NCBI RefSeq assembly: GCF_008107695.1 | Contig: NZ_VIRG01000069.1 | Location: forward strand, 1-64,000 | From: Stappia sp. BW2 | GTDB taxonomy: Bacteria; Pseudomonadota; Alphaproteobacteria; Rhizobiales; Stappiaceae | DNA: 64,000 nucleotides | Reading direction: 5' to 3' | In this document: one piece after another, positions 26,854 through 35,098 of the stretch | Layout of the letters: each line of letters begins with the position of its first letter | Position numbering within the stretch: position 1 is the stretch's first letter | Translations under genes and position numbers: made by a program | The notes under the pieces: generated by a model | What the model was told of the DNA's origin: nothing | The model's database searches: none | The model's input: the letters and a program-made list of their open reading frames with translations, nothing else

Positions 26854-27387
26854 ATGAAATTGAGAGCTTTTGTCTCGGTGCTGGCCCTGCTGCCGGCAAC
26901 CGGCGTTGCCGCCGCCCCTTTTGCCAGTGGTGACTGGGAAGCAGCCAGGATCGGCGGGACCTGCCTTGTCTACAACAATGCGCCCGCGCGCGACACCTCC
27001 GGCTCGCTGCAGTTCAGCTTCGACGTCAAAGGCTACAACGCCGACTTCACTTACGAATATGCGCCTTATTCCGAAAACGAGGAAGATCCCTGGGCCGAGA
27101 CAGATCTGGTAGAAATCACCATTGACGGGGAAGACATCTGGCTGGGGGAAGAGATGTTCCCCGTCGGCATGCAGGCCCCAAACAAGATCTCGATGACATC
27201 CGGGTTCGTGAAGGAAATGGCAGCAGCGGTGGCCAGCGCCAAGTCGCAGGTCGACATTTCCGTGGAGCGGGAGAGCCTGGGCGAAACGTGGCTTTATGGC
27301 CGCTTCTCACCGGTTGGCTTCAGCGAGAGCCTGGCCAAGGCAGCCGAGATGTGCGACTTCGACCCGGCCAATCTGCCGGAGTCCTGA
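26854..27387 (+). CDS. Exported protein of unknown function
   Basis: 177 residues from the ATG at 26854, chosen because it gives a good ribosome-binding site (GAGGGAC) and a Sec signal peptide (MKLRAFVSVLALLPATGVAAA, then P). The mature chain starts FASGDWEAARIGGTCLVYNNA and ends with a second Cys (AAEMCDF), which could make one disulfide. The pattern of one strand of GxW/CxVY resembles invasion-associated-locus-B-like periplasmic proteins, but I am not sure. It is convergent with phnF and not part of the phosphonate genes by strand. Confidence 0.65.
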   Translation: MKLRAFVSVLALLPATGVAAAPFASGDWEAARIGGTCLVYNNAPARDTSGSLQFSFDVKGYNADFTYEYAPYSENEEDPWAETDLVEITIDGEDIWLGEEMFPVGMQAPNKISMTSGFVKEMAAAVASAKSQVDISVERESLGETWLYGRFSPVGFSESLAKAAEMCDFDPANLPES

Positions 27388-27510
27388 TAAAAGCCTTTTC
27401 GGCGACACGCAAAAAGGTTTGATCCCTGCGGCCCCGGGGCATTGGTTCCGGGGTTTGCCGGTCGAAGAATGGCACTGGCTTGGCGCTTCAGGCGCAGGCA
27501 CCAGCTGCCC

Positions 27511-28251
27511 TCAGGTGTCACCGCTGACAACAAGCTGCATGCGGTCCGCGGCGACGCGAGCCCGGGTGCATTGCAGGGGCTTGCCGGCCATATCCAGATT
27601 GACGCTTTCCACCACCATCACCGGCTGGCCCAGCGCCAGACCGAGCTGTTGGGCATCCCGGGTTTCCACCAGTTCGGCGGTAATCCGCGTTTCCTTGCGG
27701 CGGTAATCGGAGATTCCAGCCCGGTTCAGGGCTGTGGTGATCGACCCTGTCTCGGCATAGTCGGCAACGAAGTTGGGCACGCGGGCCTGTTCGAACCAGC
27801 TTGTCGCCACGATCATCGGCACGCCGTCGGCAACGCGCAGGGTTTCCACACGAATAAGCACCGTGCCGAGCGGCACACCAAGCTGATGCGACAGAAGCGC
27901 ATCGGCTTCCTCGACAGCCGAGCCGATCAACCGACCGGACGGGGCCCGGAGCTGGCCCGAAACGATTTCCGAAAAGCGTGTGCGCGGTCCGATGGGGTAG
28001 CTGAGCGGGGCTGAGGCGACAAATGTGCCCCGGCCCTGGTCGGCCCGCAGAATGCCGTCCGACGTCAGCGCGGCGATGGCCCGGCGCACCGTGTGGCGGT
28101 TGACGCCGAACCGGGCCGCCAGTTCGGATTCCGGCGGCAGGCGGCTACCTTTTTCAAAGGCACCGCTCACGATTTCCGCCTTCAGCGTTTCCATGATCTG
28201 GCGCCACACCGCAATTCCGGCGCTGCGGTCGAGAGTGCTGTTCGTCGTCAT
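27511..28251 (-). CDS. phnF: GntR/HutC-family phosphonate regulator PhnF
   Basis: 246 residues from the ATG at 28251; a TTG at 28278 is less likely. The N-terminal winged helix (WRQIMETLKAEIVSGAFEKGSRLPPESELAARFGVNRHTVRRAIAAL in outline) is followed by a UTRA ligand-binding domain (about 95-235). This is the PhnF layout, and it is divergent from phnG, the first C-P lyase gene. It is the likely repressor of phnGHIJKL through the perfect palindrome at 28293-28310. The UTRA ligand is probably a phosphonate or pathway intermediate, by family inference only. Confidence 0.9.
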   Translation of the reverse strand: MTTNSTLDRSAGIAVWRQIMETLKAEIVSGAFEKGSRLPPESELAARFGVNRHTVRRAIAALTSDGILRADQGRGTFVASAPLSYPIGPRTRFSEIVSGQLRAPSGRLIGSAVEEADALLSHQLGVPLGTVLIRVETLRVADGVPMIVATSWFEQARVPNFVADYAETGSITTALNRAGISDYRRKETRITAELVETRDAQQLGLALGQPVMVVESVNLDMAGKPLQCTRARVAADRMQLVVSGDT

Positions 28252-28292
28252 GCGCTCGTCATCAAATTTCGGTACCAAAGAGTCAACCGGAT

Positions 28293-28310
28293 TATTTGTC
28301 TAGACAAATA
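28293..28310. promoter_or_regulatory. PhnF operator candidate
   Basis: TATTTGTCTAGACAAATA is a perfect 18-base palindrome in the phnF-phnG intergenic region, 42 bases upstream of phnF and 71 upstream of phnG. A further half-site (GACAAAT) follows directly at 28311. The position and form fit a GntR/HutC-type dimer site controlling both directions. Confidence 0.75.
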
Positions 28311-28381
28311 GACAAATCGAATCTAGGACAAGGGTGTTTTCGAACACTTTCCGAAGAACCGCCCAACCCAAAAGGCGCTTC

Positions 28382-28870
28382 ATGACAGATATCACCTCCA
28401 CTCCCCTCTCCTCGAACATCGAAGCAGACGCCGCTGTTGGCGCCCGCCAGAAAGTCATCGCGACGTTGGCCGCCGCTTCCGCCGAAGCTGTCGCGGAAAA
28501 ATTCAATGCGCTTCCTCCCCAGAGCTACGAACTGGTGCGCCAGCCCGAAACGGGCCTGGTGATGGTGCGTGGCCGCATGGGCGGAACCGGCAGCCCGTTC
28601 AACCTGGGTGAGGTTACCGTCACCCGCTGTGTGGTCCGGCTAGAAACCGGTGAAACCGGGAACGCCTACAGCCTTGGCCGCAACAAGCAGAAGGTGCTGC
28701 AGTCCGCCGTGATCGACGCCTTGTGGCAGCGCCCGGCGATGCAGGACCGCATCGAGACGGACATCATCGCACCGCTGGCCGAAGCCCAGCAAGGCGCGAA
28801 GGAAACCGTCCGCGAGGAAACCGAGGCCACCAAGGTCAACTTCTTCACCATGGTGCGGGGAGACAACTGA
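28382..28870 (+). CDS. phnG: C-P lyase core subunit PhnG
   Basis: 162 residues from the ATG at 28382 with AAAGGCG upstream; a GTG at 28334 is rejected. It has the PhnG pattern: ARQKVIATLAAASAEAVAEKF, then EVTVTRCVVRLETGETGNAYSLGRNK. PhnG is part of the PhnGHIJ core that, with PhnI, helps attach phosphonate to ATP-derived ribose, displacing adenine. It overlaps phnH by one base (TGATG). Confidence 0.93.
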   Translation: MTDITSTPLSSNIEADAAVGARQKVIATLAAASAEAVAEKFNALPPQSYELVRQPETGLVMVRGRMGGTGSPFNLGEVTVTRCVVRLETGETGNAYSLGRNKQKVLQSAVIDALWQRPAMQDRIETDIIAPLAEAQQGAKETVREETEATKVNFFTMVRGDN

Positions 28871-29493
28871 TGAGCGCAAGCAACGCAACCGCCGCCCCGC
28901 TGGCCGCGGGTTTTCAGGATCCGGTTCACGATGCGCAGGGCTGCTTCCGCGCCATCATGAACGCCATGGCCCGCCCGGGCACACGGCAGGCGATTAACGC
29001 CGGCAACCTGAAGCCGCCCGTACCGCTGACGCAGGTGACCGCCGCCATCGCCCTGACCCTGTTCGACTACGACACGCCGATCTGGCTCGACAAACCGCTG
29101 ATGGCCTCGGACGCAGTGAAGACCTTCCTGCGCTTCCACACCGGCTGCCCGATCATCACCGAACCGGTGGAAGCGGCCTTCGCGCTGATCAGCACCCCGG
29201 AGAGCATGATCCCGCTGGCAAGTTTCAACCAGGGCTCCGCAGAATATCCGGACCGGTCGACCACGGTGATCCTGAGCGGACAGGACTTCGGGTCCCATCC
29301 GGCAGTCACATTCAGCGGCCCGGGCATCAAGGACACCGTCTCCTTTGCCTCCGGCCCGGTTCCGCCGGTGTTCTGGGATCAGGTGATCGCCAACAACCGC
29401 CAGTTTCCCCGGGGCATCGATCTGGTCTTTGCCGGCCAGGACGCGCTGTGTGCCCTGCCCCGCTCCACCCGCATCCTGAAAGCGGAGGTCTGA
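28870..29493 (+). CDS. phnH: C-P lyase core subunit PhnH
   Basis: 207 residues, starting at the ATG that overlaps the phnG stop. PhnH hallmarks are the N-terminal FQDPVHDAQGCFRAIMNAMARPG and central DYDTPIWLD. It is a PLP-transferase-like fold without the cofactor, structural in the C-P lyase core. It is four bases before phnI. The length is normal for the family. Confidence 0.94.
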   Translation: MSASNATAAPLAAGFQDPVHDAQGCFRAIMNAMARPGTRQAINAGNLKPPVPLTQVTAAIALTLFDYDTPIWLDKPLMASDAVKTFLRFHTGCPIITEPVEAAFALISTPESMIPLASFNQGSAEYPDRSTTVILSGQDFGSHPAVTFSGPGIKDTVSFASGPVPPVFWDQVIANNRQFPRGIDLVFAGQDALCALPRSTRILKAEV

Positions 29494-29497
29494 CCCC

Positions 29498-30622
29498 ATG
29501 TATGTAGCTGTAAAGGGTGGCGAAAAAGCCATTCGCAACGCCCACAAGCTCATGGCCAAGCGCCGCCGGGGCGACACATCCGTTCCCTCGCTGACACTGG
29601 AGCAGATTGCTCAGCAGCTCTCCCATGCCGTTGCCCGCGTCATGGGCGAAGGCTCGCTCTACGACGAGACATTGGCCGCGCTTGCCATCAAGCAGGCACG
29701 AGGTGACCTGATCGAAGCCGCTTTCCTGATGCGTGCCTACCGCACGACCCTGCCGCGCTTCGGCTACAGCCAGCCGATCGACACCGCGAAAACGCTTGTG
29801 GAACGGCGCGTCTCGGCCACCTACAAGGACCTGCCCGGCGGCCAGGTGCTGGGCCCGACCTTTGATTACAGCCACCGCCTGCTGGACTTCGCGCTGGCCG
29901 CCGAAGAGGACGGCCTTGAAAAGCCGGCCGAAACCGCCCGCGTTGAAGACGACAGCATGCCGCGCGTCACCGATCTGCTTGGCGACGAAGGCCTGATGGA
30001 GCCGGACCCGGTGACCGACGAGGACGCCCCGGTCGGTGACCTGACCCGCGAACCTCTGTCCTTCCCCGCCGACCGGGACCTGCGCCTGCAGAACCTTGCC
30101 CGTGGCGACGAAGGCTTCCTGCTGGCCCTGGCCTATTCCACTCAGCGCGGCTACGGCCGCACACACCCCTTTGCCGGCGAGATCCGCTACGGCGAAGTTG
30201 AAGTGGAGTTCTTTGCCGAGGAGCTCGGCTTTGCCGTCACGCTTGGCACCATCAAGGTGACAGAGTGCCAGATGGTCAACCAGTTCAAGGGCTCCGCCAA
30301 GACGGCGCCAACCTTCACTCGCGGCTACGGTCTCGTCTTCGGTCAGGTGGAGAGAAAGGCCATGTCCATGGCCATGGTCGACCGTTCCATGCGCTGGCAG
30401 GAGCTGGGCGAGGAACCATCCGCCCCGGCCCAGGACGTGGAATTTGTCCTGTCCCATTCGGACAACATCCAGGCGACCGGCTTCGTCGAACATCTGAAGC
30501 TGCCGCACTACGTCGATTTCCAGGCCGAACTGGACCTCGTGCGCCGCATGCGTGGCGAGTGGTTCGAAAAACGCCGCCAGGAAGAAGAAGAGGGCAGCGC
30601 TGCCCAGGAGGCCGCAGAATGA
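29498..30622 (+). CDS. phnI: C-P lyase subunit PhnI (nucleosidase-type)
   Basis: 374 residues, normal for PhnI. It begins MYVAVKGGEKAI and contains the typical LIEAAFLMRAYRTTLPRFGYS and TQRGYGRTHPFAGEIRYGEVEVE stretches. PhnI supplies the activity that removes adenine from ATP and, with PhnG, PhnH and PhnL, makes ribose 1-phosphonate 5-triphosphate. The end is Glu/Ala-rich and overlaps phnJ by ATGA. Confidence 0.95.
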   Translation: MYVAVKGGEKAIRNAHKLMAKRRRGDTSVPSLTLEQIAQQLSHAVARVMGEGSLYDETLAALAIKQARGDLIEAAFLMRAYRTTLPRFGYSQPIDTAKTLVERRVSATYKDLPGGQVLGPTFDYSHRLLDFALAAEEDGLEKPAETARVEDDSMPRVTDLLGDEGLMEPDPVTDEDAPVGDLTREPLSFPADRDLRLQNLARGDEGFLLALAYSTQRGYGRTHPFAGEIRYGEVEVEFFAEELGFAVTLGTIKVTECQMVNQFKGSAKTAPTFTRGYGLVFGQVERKAMSMAMVDRSMRWQELGEEPSAPAQDVEFVLSHSDNIQATGFVEHLKLPHYVDFQAELDLVRRMRGEWFEKRRQEEEEGSAAQEAAE

Positions 30623-31548
30623 ACGACACGGCTCAGATTTTTGAACAGGGCGAATACAACTTCGCCTATCTGGACGAGCAGACCAAGCGCATGATCCGCC
30701 GGGCAATCCTGAAGGGCATCGCCATTCCGGGTTATCAGGTGCCCTTCGCCTCTCGCGAAATGCCCATGCCTTATGGCTGGGGCACCGGCGGGGTGCAGGT
30801 GACGGCGGCAATCCTGGGCAAGGACGATTGCCTGAAGATGATCGACCAGGGGTCCGACGACACGACCAACGCCGTCTCCCTGCGCGGTTTCTTTGAAAAG
30901 ACCGCAGGTGTACGCACCACCTACGAGACGTCGGAGGCCAGCGTCATCCAGACCCGCCACCGCATTCCGGAAAAGGCCTTGCGCGAAGACCAGATCATTG
31001 TCTTCCAGGTCCCGATCCCCGAACCCCTGCGCTTCCTGGAACCACGCGAAACCGAGACCCGGAAGATGCATGCGCTCGAGGACTATGGCCTCATGCACGT
31101 GAAGCTCTACGAGGACATCGCCAAGAACGGCCACATCGCCACCACCTACGCCTACCCGGTGAAGGTCAACGACCGTTATGTGATGGACCCTTCGCCAACG
31201 CCGAAATTCGACAATCCGAAGATCGACCAGATGGCAGCCCTGCAGCTTTACGGCGCCGGTCGCGAGAAACGCATCTACGCCATTCCGCCCTACACCAAGG
31301 TGAAGAGCCTCGACTTCGAGGATTACCCGTTCGAAGTGCAGAAATTCGACAAGCCCTGCGGCCTGTGCGGCGCGGAGAATGTCTACCTGGACGAGGTCAT
31401 CCTGGATGACAAGGGCGGACGCATGTTCGTCTGCTCTGACAGCGACTATTGCGAAGAACGGCGCGCGGACGGCCATCTGGGCCCGATGGCGGCTGATCCT
31501 GCGGCACACCAGTTCGGCGCCACCCAGGCAGAGGAGACCGCCCGATGA
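30619..31548 (+). CDS. phnJ: Radical SAM C-P lyase PhnJ
   Basis: 309 residues. The enzyme breaks the carbon-phosphorus bond of ribose 1-phosphonate 5-phosphate, giving a cyclic phosphate and an alkane. The PhnJ cysteine pattern CX2CX21CX5C is exact: Cys247, Cys250 and Cys272 should hold the 4Fe-4S cluster, and Cys278 is in the place of the E. coli radical Cys272. The N-terminal YNFAYLDEQTKRMIRRAILKGIAIPGYQ is highly typical. ATGA overlaps with phnI and phnK show strong coupling. Confidence 0.97.
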   Translation: MNDTAQIFEQGEYNFAYLDEQTKRMIRRAILKGIAIPGYQVPFASREMPMPYGWGTGGVQVTAAILGKDDCLKMIDQGSDDTTNAVSLRGFFEKTAGVRTTYETSEASVIQTRHRIPEKALREDQIIVFQVPIPEPLRFLEPRETETRKMHALEDYGLMHVKLYEDIAKNGHIATTYAYPVKVNDRYVMDPSPTPKFDNPKIDQMAALQLYGAGREKRIYAIPPYTKVKSLDFEDYPFEVQKFDKPCGLCGAENVYLDEVILDDKGGRMFVCSDSDYCEERRADGHLGPMAADPAAHQFGATQAEETAR

Positions 31549-32333
31549 ACGCCTTTCCGTCCACGGACCCGCTGCTGCAGGTTCACAACGTCACCCGCTA
31601 TTATGGCGACCGCATCGGCTGCGCCGATGTCTCCTTTGATCTGTGGCCCGGCGAAGTGCTGGCCATCGTCGGCGAAAGCGGTTCCGGCAAGACAACGCTG
31701 CTCAACTGCCTGTCGACACGGCTTGCCCCGACGGCCGGCGCCATCGAATACCGCATGCGTGACGGCACCATGCGCAATCTCTACCAGCTGACCGAGGCCG
31801 AACGCCGCCTCCTGATGCGCACCGATTGGGGCTTCGTGCACCAGAACGCGGCCGAAGGCCTGCGCATGAATGTTTCCGCAGGCGCCAACGTCGGCGAGCG
31901 GCTGATGGCGGTTGGTGAGCGTCACTACGGCAACATCCGCTCCACGGCCGACGACTGGCTGGGACGGGTGGAAATCGAAAGTGACCGTATCGACGACGAT
32001 CCCCGCTCCTTCTCCGGCGGCATGCGCCAGCGCCTGCAGATCGCCCGCAACCTCGTCACCCGGCCGCGGCTGGTCTTCATGGACGAGCCGACCGGCGGCC
32101 TGGACGTCTCCGTGCAGGCCCGCCTTCTGGACCTGCTGCGCCGTCTGGTGGCCGATCTCGGGCTTTCGGTGGTTATCGTCACCCACGATCTTGCCGTGGC
32201 CCGGTTGCTGTCGCACCGGATCATGGTGATGCGCCACGGCAATGTCATCGAAAGCGGCCTGACGGACCAGGTGCTCGACGATCCGCGCGAGCCCTATACC
32301 CAGCTGCTCGTTTCTTCCATTCTCCAGGTATGA
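31545..32333 (+). CDS. phnK: C-P lyase ATPase PhnK
   Basis: 262 residues, an ABC-type ATPase that docks on the C-P lyase core. Walker A is GESGSGKTT (about residues 43-51), the signature is FSGGMRQRLQIARNL, Walker B is LVFMDEPTGGLD and the H-loop is VTHD. Unlike importer ATPases it has no membrane partner here. It is translationally coupled to phnJ. Confidence 0.94.
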   Translation: MNAFPSTDPLLQVHNVTRYYGDRIGCADVSFDLWPGEVLAIVGESGSGKTTLLNCLSTRLAPTAGAIEYRMRDGTMRNLYQLTEAERRLLMRTDWGFVHQNAAEGLRMNVSAGANVGERLMAVGERHYGNIRSTADDWLGRVEIESDRIDDDPRSFSGGMRQRLQIARNLVTRPRLVFMDEPTGGLDVSVQARLLDLLRRLVADLGLSVVIVTHDLAVARLLSHRIMVMRHGNVIESGLTDQVLDDPREPYTQLLVSSILQV

Positions 32334-32341
32334 GGACCGAA

Positions 32342-33046
32342 ATGCCCGTACGCCTCTATCTCAACAATGTCGGCAAGTCCTTCACCATGCACCTGCAGGG
32401 TGGAACCGTCATTCCCGTGGTCGAGAAAGTCGAATTTTCCGTCAATGCCGGGGAATGCGTCGTCCTTGGCGGCCCTTCGGGTGCCGGCAAGAGCTCGATC
32501 CTCAAGATGATCTACGGCAACTATCGCTGTGACGAAGGCCAGATCCTGGTGACGGCCGGCGACGAGATCGTCAACATCGCCGGAGCCGAACCGCGCAAGG
32601 TTCTGAGCCTGCGCGAAGACACGATCGGCTACGTCAGCCAGTTTCTGCGCACCATCCCGCGCGTGTCGGCGGAAGACGTGGTCGCAGAACCGCTGATCGC
32701 CCAGGGCACCAGCGAGGAAGAAGGCGTCGACAAGGCGCGCTCCCTGCTGTCGCGGCTGAATGTGCCCGAGCGCCTGTGGACCCTGCCGCCAGCCACCTTC
32801 TCCGGTGGCGAACAGCAGCGCGTCAACATCGCCAGGGGGTTCATTGCCCATTATCCGATCCTGCTGCTGGACGAGCCGACCGCCTCGCTCGATGCTGCCA
32901 ACCGGGCCGTTGTCGTCCGTCTGGTGGAAGAGAAGAAGACACACGGCGTTGCCATGGTCGGCATCCTGCACGATCAGGATGTGCGGGAACAGATCGCCGA
33001 CCGCATCATCGATGTAACCGGGTTCAGCGCGGAAGCGGCCGCCTGA
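32342..33046 (+). CDS. phnL: C-P lyase ATPase PhnL
   Basis: 234 residues from the ATG at 32342, preceded by GAGG. An ATG at 32330 that overlaps the phnK stop is the alternative and would add four residues. Walker A is GPSGAGKSS, the signature is FSGGEQQRVNIARGF and Walker B is ILLLDEPTASLD. PhnL is the second ATPase of the complex, needed for the first phosphonate-coupling step. It ends the first C-P lyase transcript; a hairpin follows. Confidence 0.93.
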   Translation: MPVRLYLNNVGKSFTMHLQGGTVIPVVEKVEFSVNAGECVVLGGPSGAGKSSILKMIYGNYRCDEGQILVTAGDEIVNIAGAEPRKVLSLREDTIGYVSQFLRTIPRVSAEDVVAEPLIAQGTSEEEGVDKARSLLSRLNVPERLWTLPPATFSGGEQQRVNIARGFIAHYPILLLDEPTASLDAANRAVVVRLVEEKKTHGVAMVGILHDQDVREQIADRIIDVTGFSAEAAA

Positions 33047-33070
33047 GGCGCAAGATGAGGAAAGGCTTGC

Positions 33071-33112
33071 AGACGGGCGGAAACTGTCACAGAAAAGTCA
33101 CCGCCCGTCTTT
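33071..33112 (+). terminator. Terminator-like hairpin after phnL
   Basis: AGACGGGCGG (33071-33080) pairs perfectly with CCGCCCGTCT (33101-33110), with a 20-base loop and a short TTTA after it. The T-run is weak, so termination may be partial. The loop contains the Pho-box-like site at 33084-33101. Confidence 0.5.
33084..33101 (+). promoter_or_regulatory. Pho-box-like PhoB site
   Basis: CTGTCAC-AGAA-AAGTCAC: two half-sites whose GTCAC cores are exactly 11 bases apart, as in the Pho box direct repeat (CTGTCAT-N4-CTGTCAT). It is 92 bases upstream of the DUF1045-phnM-phnN unit, pointing the same way. PhoB would be expected to activate this unit under phosphate limitation. Confidence 0.6.
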
Positions 33113-33193
33113 AGGTCACTCCTTCAGAAAGTTGAAGGACGTGGCCCTGCCACCTCCCGGCCGAACCACATTTCAAAAATTGCGATTTCCGTC

Positions 33194-33943
33194 ATGCGCT
33201 ATGCCCTCTATTTCGCCGCCGACGCCGACGACCGTCTGATGCAGCTTGGAAACGCCTGGCTCGGGCGTGATCCCTTTACCGGTGCAGCCCTGCCGCAGCC
33301 GGAACTGCCCGGCATGACACCGGCACATTTTCAGGAGCTCACGACCGATCCCCGGCGCTATGGATTTCACGGGACCTTGAAAGCCCCGTTTTCCCTCGCA
33401 GCCGATCAGACCGAGGCGGGGCTGACGGAAGCCTGCGCAGCCTTTGCGGCGGAAATCGCGCCTTACGAGATAGAAGCGCTCGGCGTGAACAGGCTTGGCC
33501 GCTTTCTGGCACTCACCCCCGAAGCGGAAGAGCCTGCCCTGGGCGCCTTCGCCAGCCTATGCGTGCGCCAGTTCGAGCCCTTCCGCGCGCCACTTTCGGA
33601 GGCGGATCTGGAGCGCCGCCGCAAGAGCGGACTGTCGGAAAAGCACGACACTTACCTCGTCAGATGGGGCTACCCCTATATCTTCGACGAGTTCCGTTTT
33701 CATCTGACGCTGTCCAACAAGCTGGAAGACGACGCCGACATGGACCGGCTGACAAATGCAGCCCGGCATCACTTTTCGGACGTTACCGGCAGAAAGCGGC
33801 TGTGCCGCCACTTTGCGCTTTACACCGAAGCCGAGCGCGGCGCGCCGTTCAAGGTTCACACGGTTTTTGAGCTGACCGGCAACACCGCCCCTGCCGATGC
33901 ACTCAGCCAGAGCGGGCACCGCGCCCAAGAGGAAACTGCATGA
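33194..33943 (+). CDS. DUF1045 2H-phosphoesterase of phosphonate operons
   Basis: 249 residues. Two HxT motifs, FHGTLK (about residues 58-63) and FHLTLS (about 174-179), mark the 2H phosphoesterase fold, whose members open cyclic phosphodiesters. The family is known as a putative phosphonate-operon protein in alphaproteobacteria. The C-P lyase route ends in a 5-phosphoribosyl 1,2-cyclic phosphate, opened by PhnP in E. coli; no phnP is present here. I infer that this protein may take that step. It overlaps phnM by ATGA, so it is made with PhnM. Confidence 0.85.
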   Translation: MRYALYFAADADDRLMQLGNAWLGRDPFTGAALPQPELPGMTPAHFQELTTDPRRYGFHGTLKAPFSLAADQTEAGLTEACAAFAAEIAPYEIEALGVNRLGRFLALTPEAEEPALGAFASLCVRQFEPFRAPLSEADLERRRKSGLSEKHDTYLVRWGYPYIFDEFRFHLTLSNKLEDDADMDRLTNAARHHFSDVTGRKRLCRHFALYTEAERGAPFKVHTVFELTGNTAPADALSQSGHRAQEETA

Positions 33944-35085
33944 GCAAGCACCCCAAAGTCTTCAGGAACGCCAGTCTGGTTCTCGCAGACGAAGTGTTCG
34001 ACGGTTCCCTGACAGTCGATGATACCGGTCTGATTTCCGGCATCGGGTCGCCGACCGACGTCGACGGCCATGACTGCGAAGGAGATTTCCTGCTGCCCGG
34101 CCTGGTCGAACTGCATACCGACCATCTGGAAACCCACTATGCTCCGCGTCCGAAAGTCCGCTGGAACCCGGTGTCCTCGGTACAGGCCCACGATGCACAG
34201 ATCGCCTGTTCCGGCATCACCACGGTGTTCGATGCACTGCGCGTCGGCATGGATGAAGATGCGGATCTCGGCTATGCGGACATGCGCGCACTTGCCGATG
34301 CCATTGAAACCGGCCAGCGGGAAAACCGCCTGCGCGCCGATCATTTCATCCACCTGCGCTGCGAAGTGTCCGCACCAGACGTGCTCGACGCCTTCAAGGT
34401 GTTTGAGGATGACGACAGCATCCGCCTGATCTCGCTGATGGACCACACCCCCGGCCAGCGCCAGTTCGTGTCGATGGATGCCTACAAGATCTACTATCAG
34501 GGCAAGAAGGGGTTCACCGACGCCCAGATGGACGAGTTCATCCGCAAGCGCCAGGCACGCGCCAGCAGTCTGGCCCCTGAAAACCGCAAGCGTCTGTCGG
34601 ACATCGCTCAGGCACGCGGCATCGCCATCGCCAGCCACGACGATGCCACCGTGGCGCACGTGGACGAAGCGCTGTCGCTGCAGACGAAAATCGCCGAGTT
34701 CCCGACCACTCTGGAAGCGGCCAGGGCATCACACGAGGCAGGCATGGCCGTTTTGATGGGGGCGCCGAACGTTGTTCGGGGCGGCTCCCATTCGGGCAAC
34801 ATCTCGGCGAAGGAACTTGCCGAGGCTGGTGTTCTGGATGTGCTTTCCTCCGACTACGTGCCGATTTCGCTGCTGCAGGCCGCGTTCCAGCTTGCTGCGG
34901 AAGTCGAGGCGATTTCCCTGCCGCAGTCCGTCGCAATGGTCACGGCAACGCCTGCAAGTGCCATCGGCCTGAAAGACCGCGGCATTCTGGAACCCGGCCT
35001 CAGGGCGGATCTCATTCAGGTGAAGATGGTTGGTGACATTCCGATCGTGCGTGGTGTCTGGCGCGAGGGCAAACGGGTTGCCTGA
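33940..35085 (+). CDS. phnM: Ribose 1-methylphosphonate 5-triphosphate diphosphatase PhnM
   Basis: 381 residues of the amidohydrolase fold. The metal motif HTDHLETH (about residues 64-71), a typical RWNPVSSVQAHDAQI segment, MDHTPGQRQF and ASHDD match PhnM. It removes diphosphate from the triphosphate made by PhnGHIL so that PhnJ can act. The start overlaps the DUF1045 gene by ATGA. It lies in the second, Pho-box-preceded unit rather than with phnG-L. Confidence 0.95.
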   Translation: MSKHPKVFRNASLVLADEVFDGSLTVDDTGLISGIGSPTDVDGHDCEGDFLLPGLVELHTDHLETHYAPRPKVRWNPVSSVQAHDAQIACSGITTVFDALRVGMDEDADLGYADMRALADAIETGQRENRLRADHFIHLRCEVSAPDVLDAFKVFEDDDSIRLISLMDHTPGQRQFVSMDAYKIYYQGKKGFTDAQMDEFIRKRQARASSLAPENRKRLSDIAQARGIAIASHDDATVAHVDEALSLQTKIAEFPTTLEAARASHEAGMAVLMGAPNVVRGGSHSGNISAKELAEAGVLDVLSSDYVPISLLQAAFQLAAEVEAISLPQSVAMVTATPASAIGLKDRGILEPGLRADLIQVKMVGDIPIVRGVWREGKRVA

Positions 35086-35098
35086 GGCTGCTTCCGCC

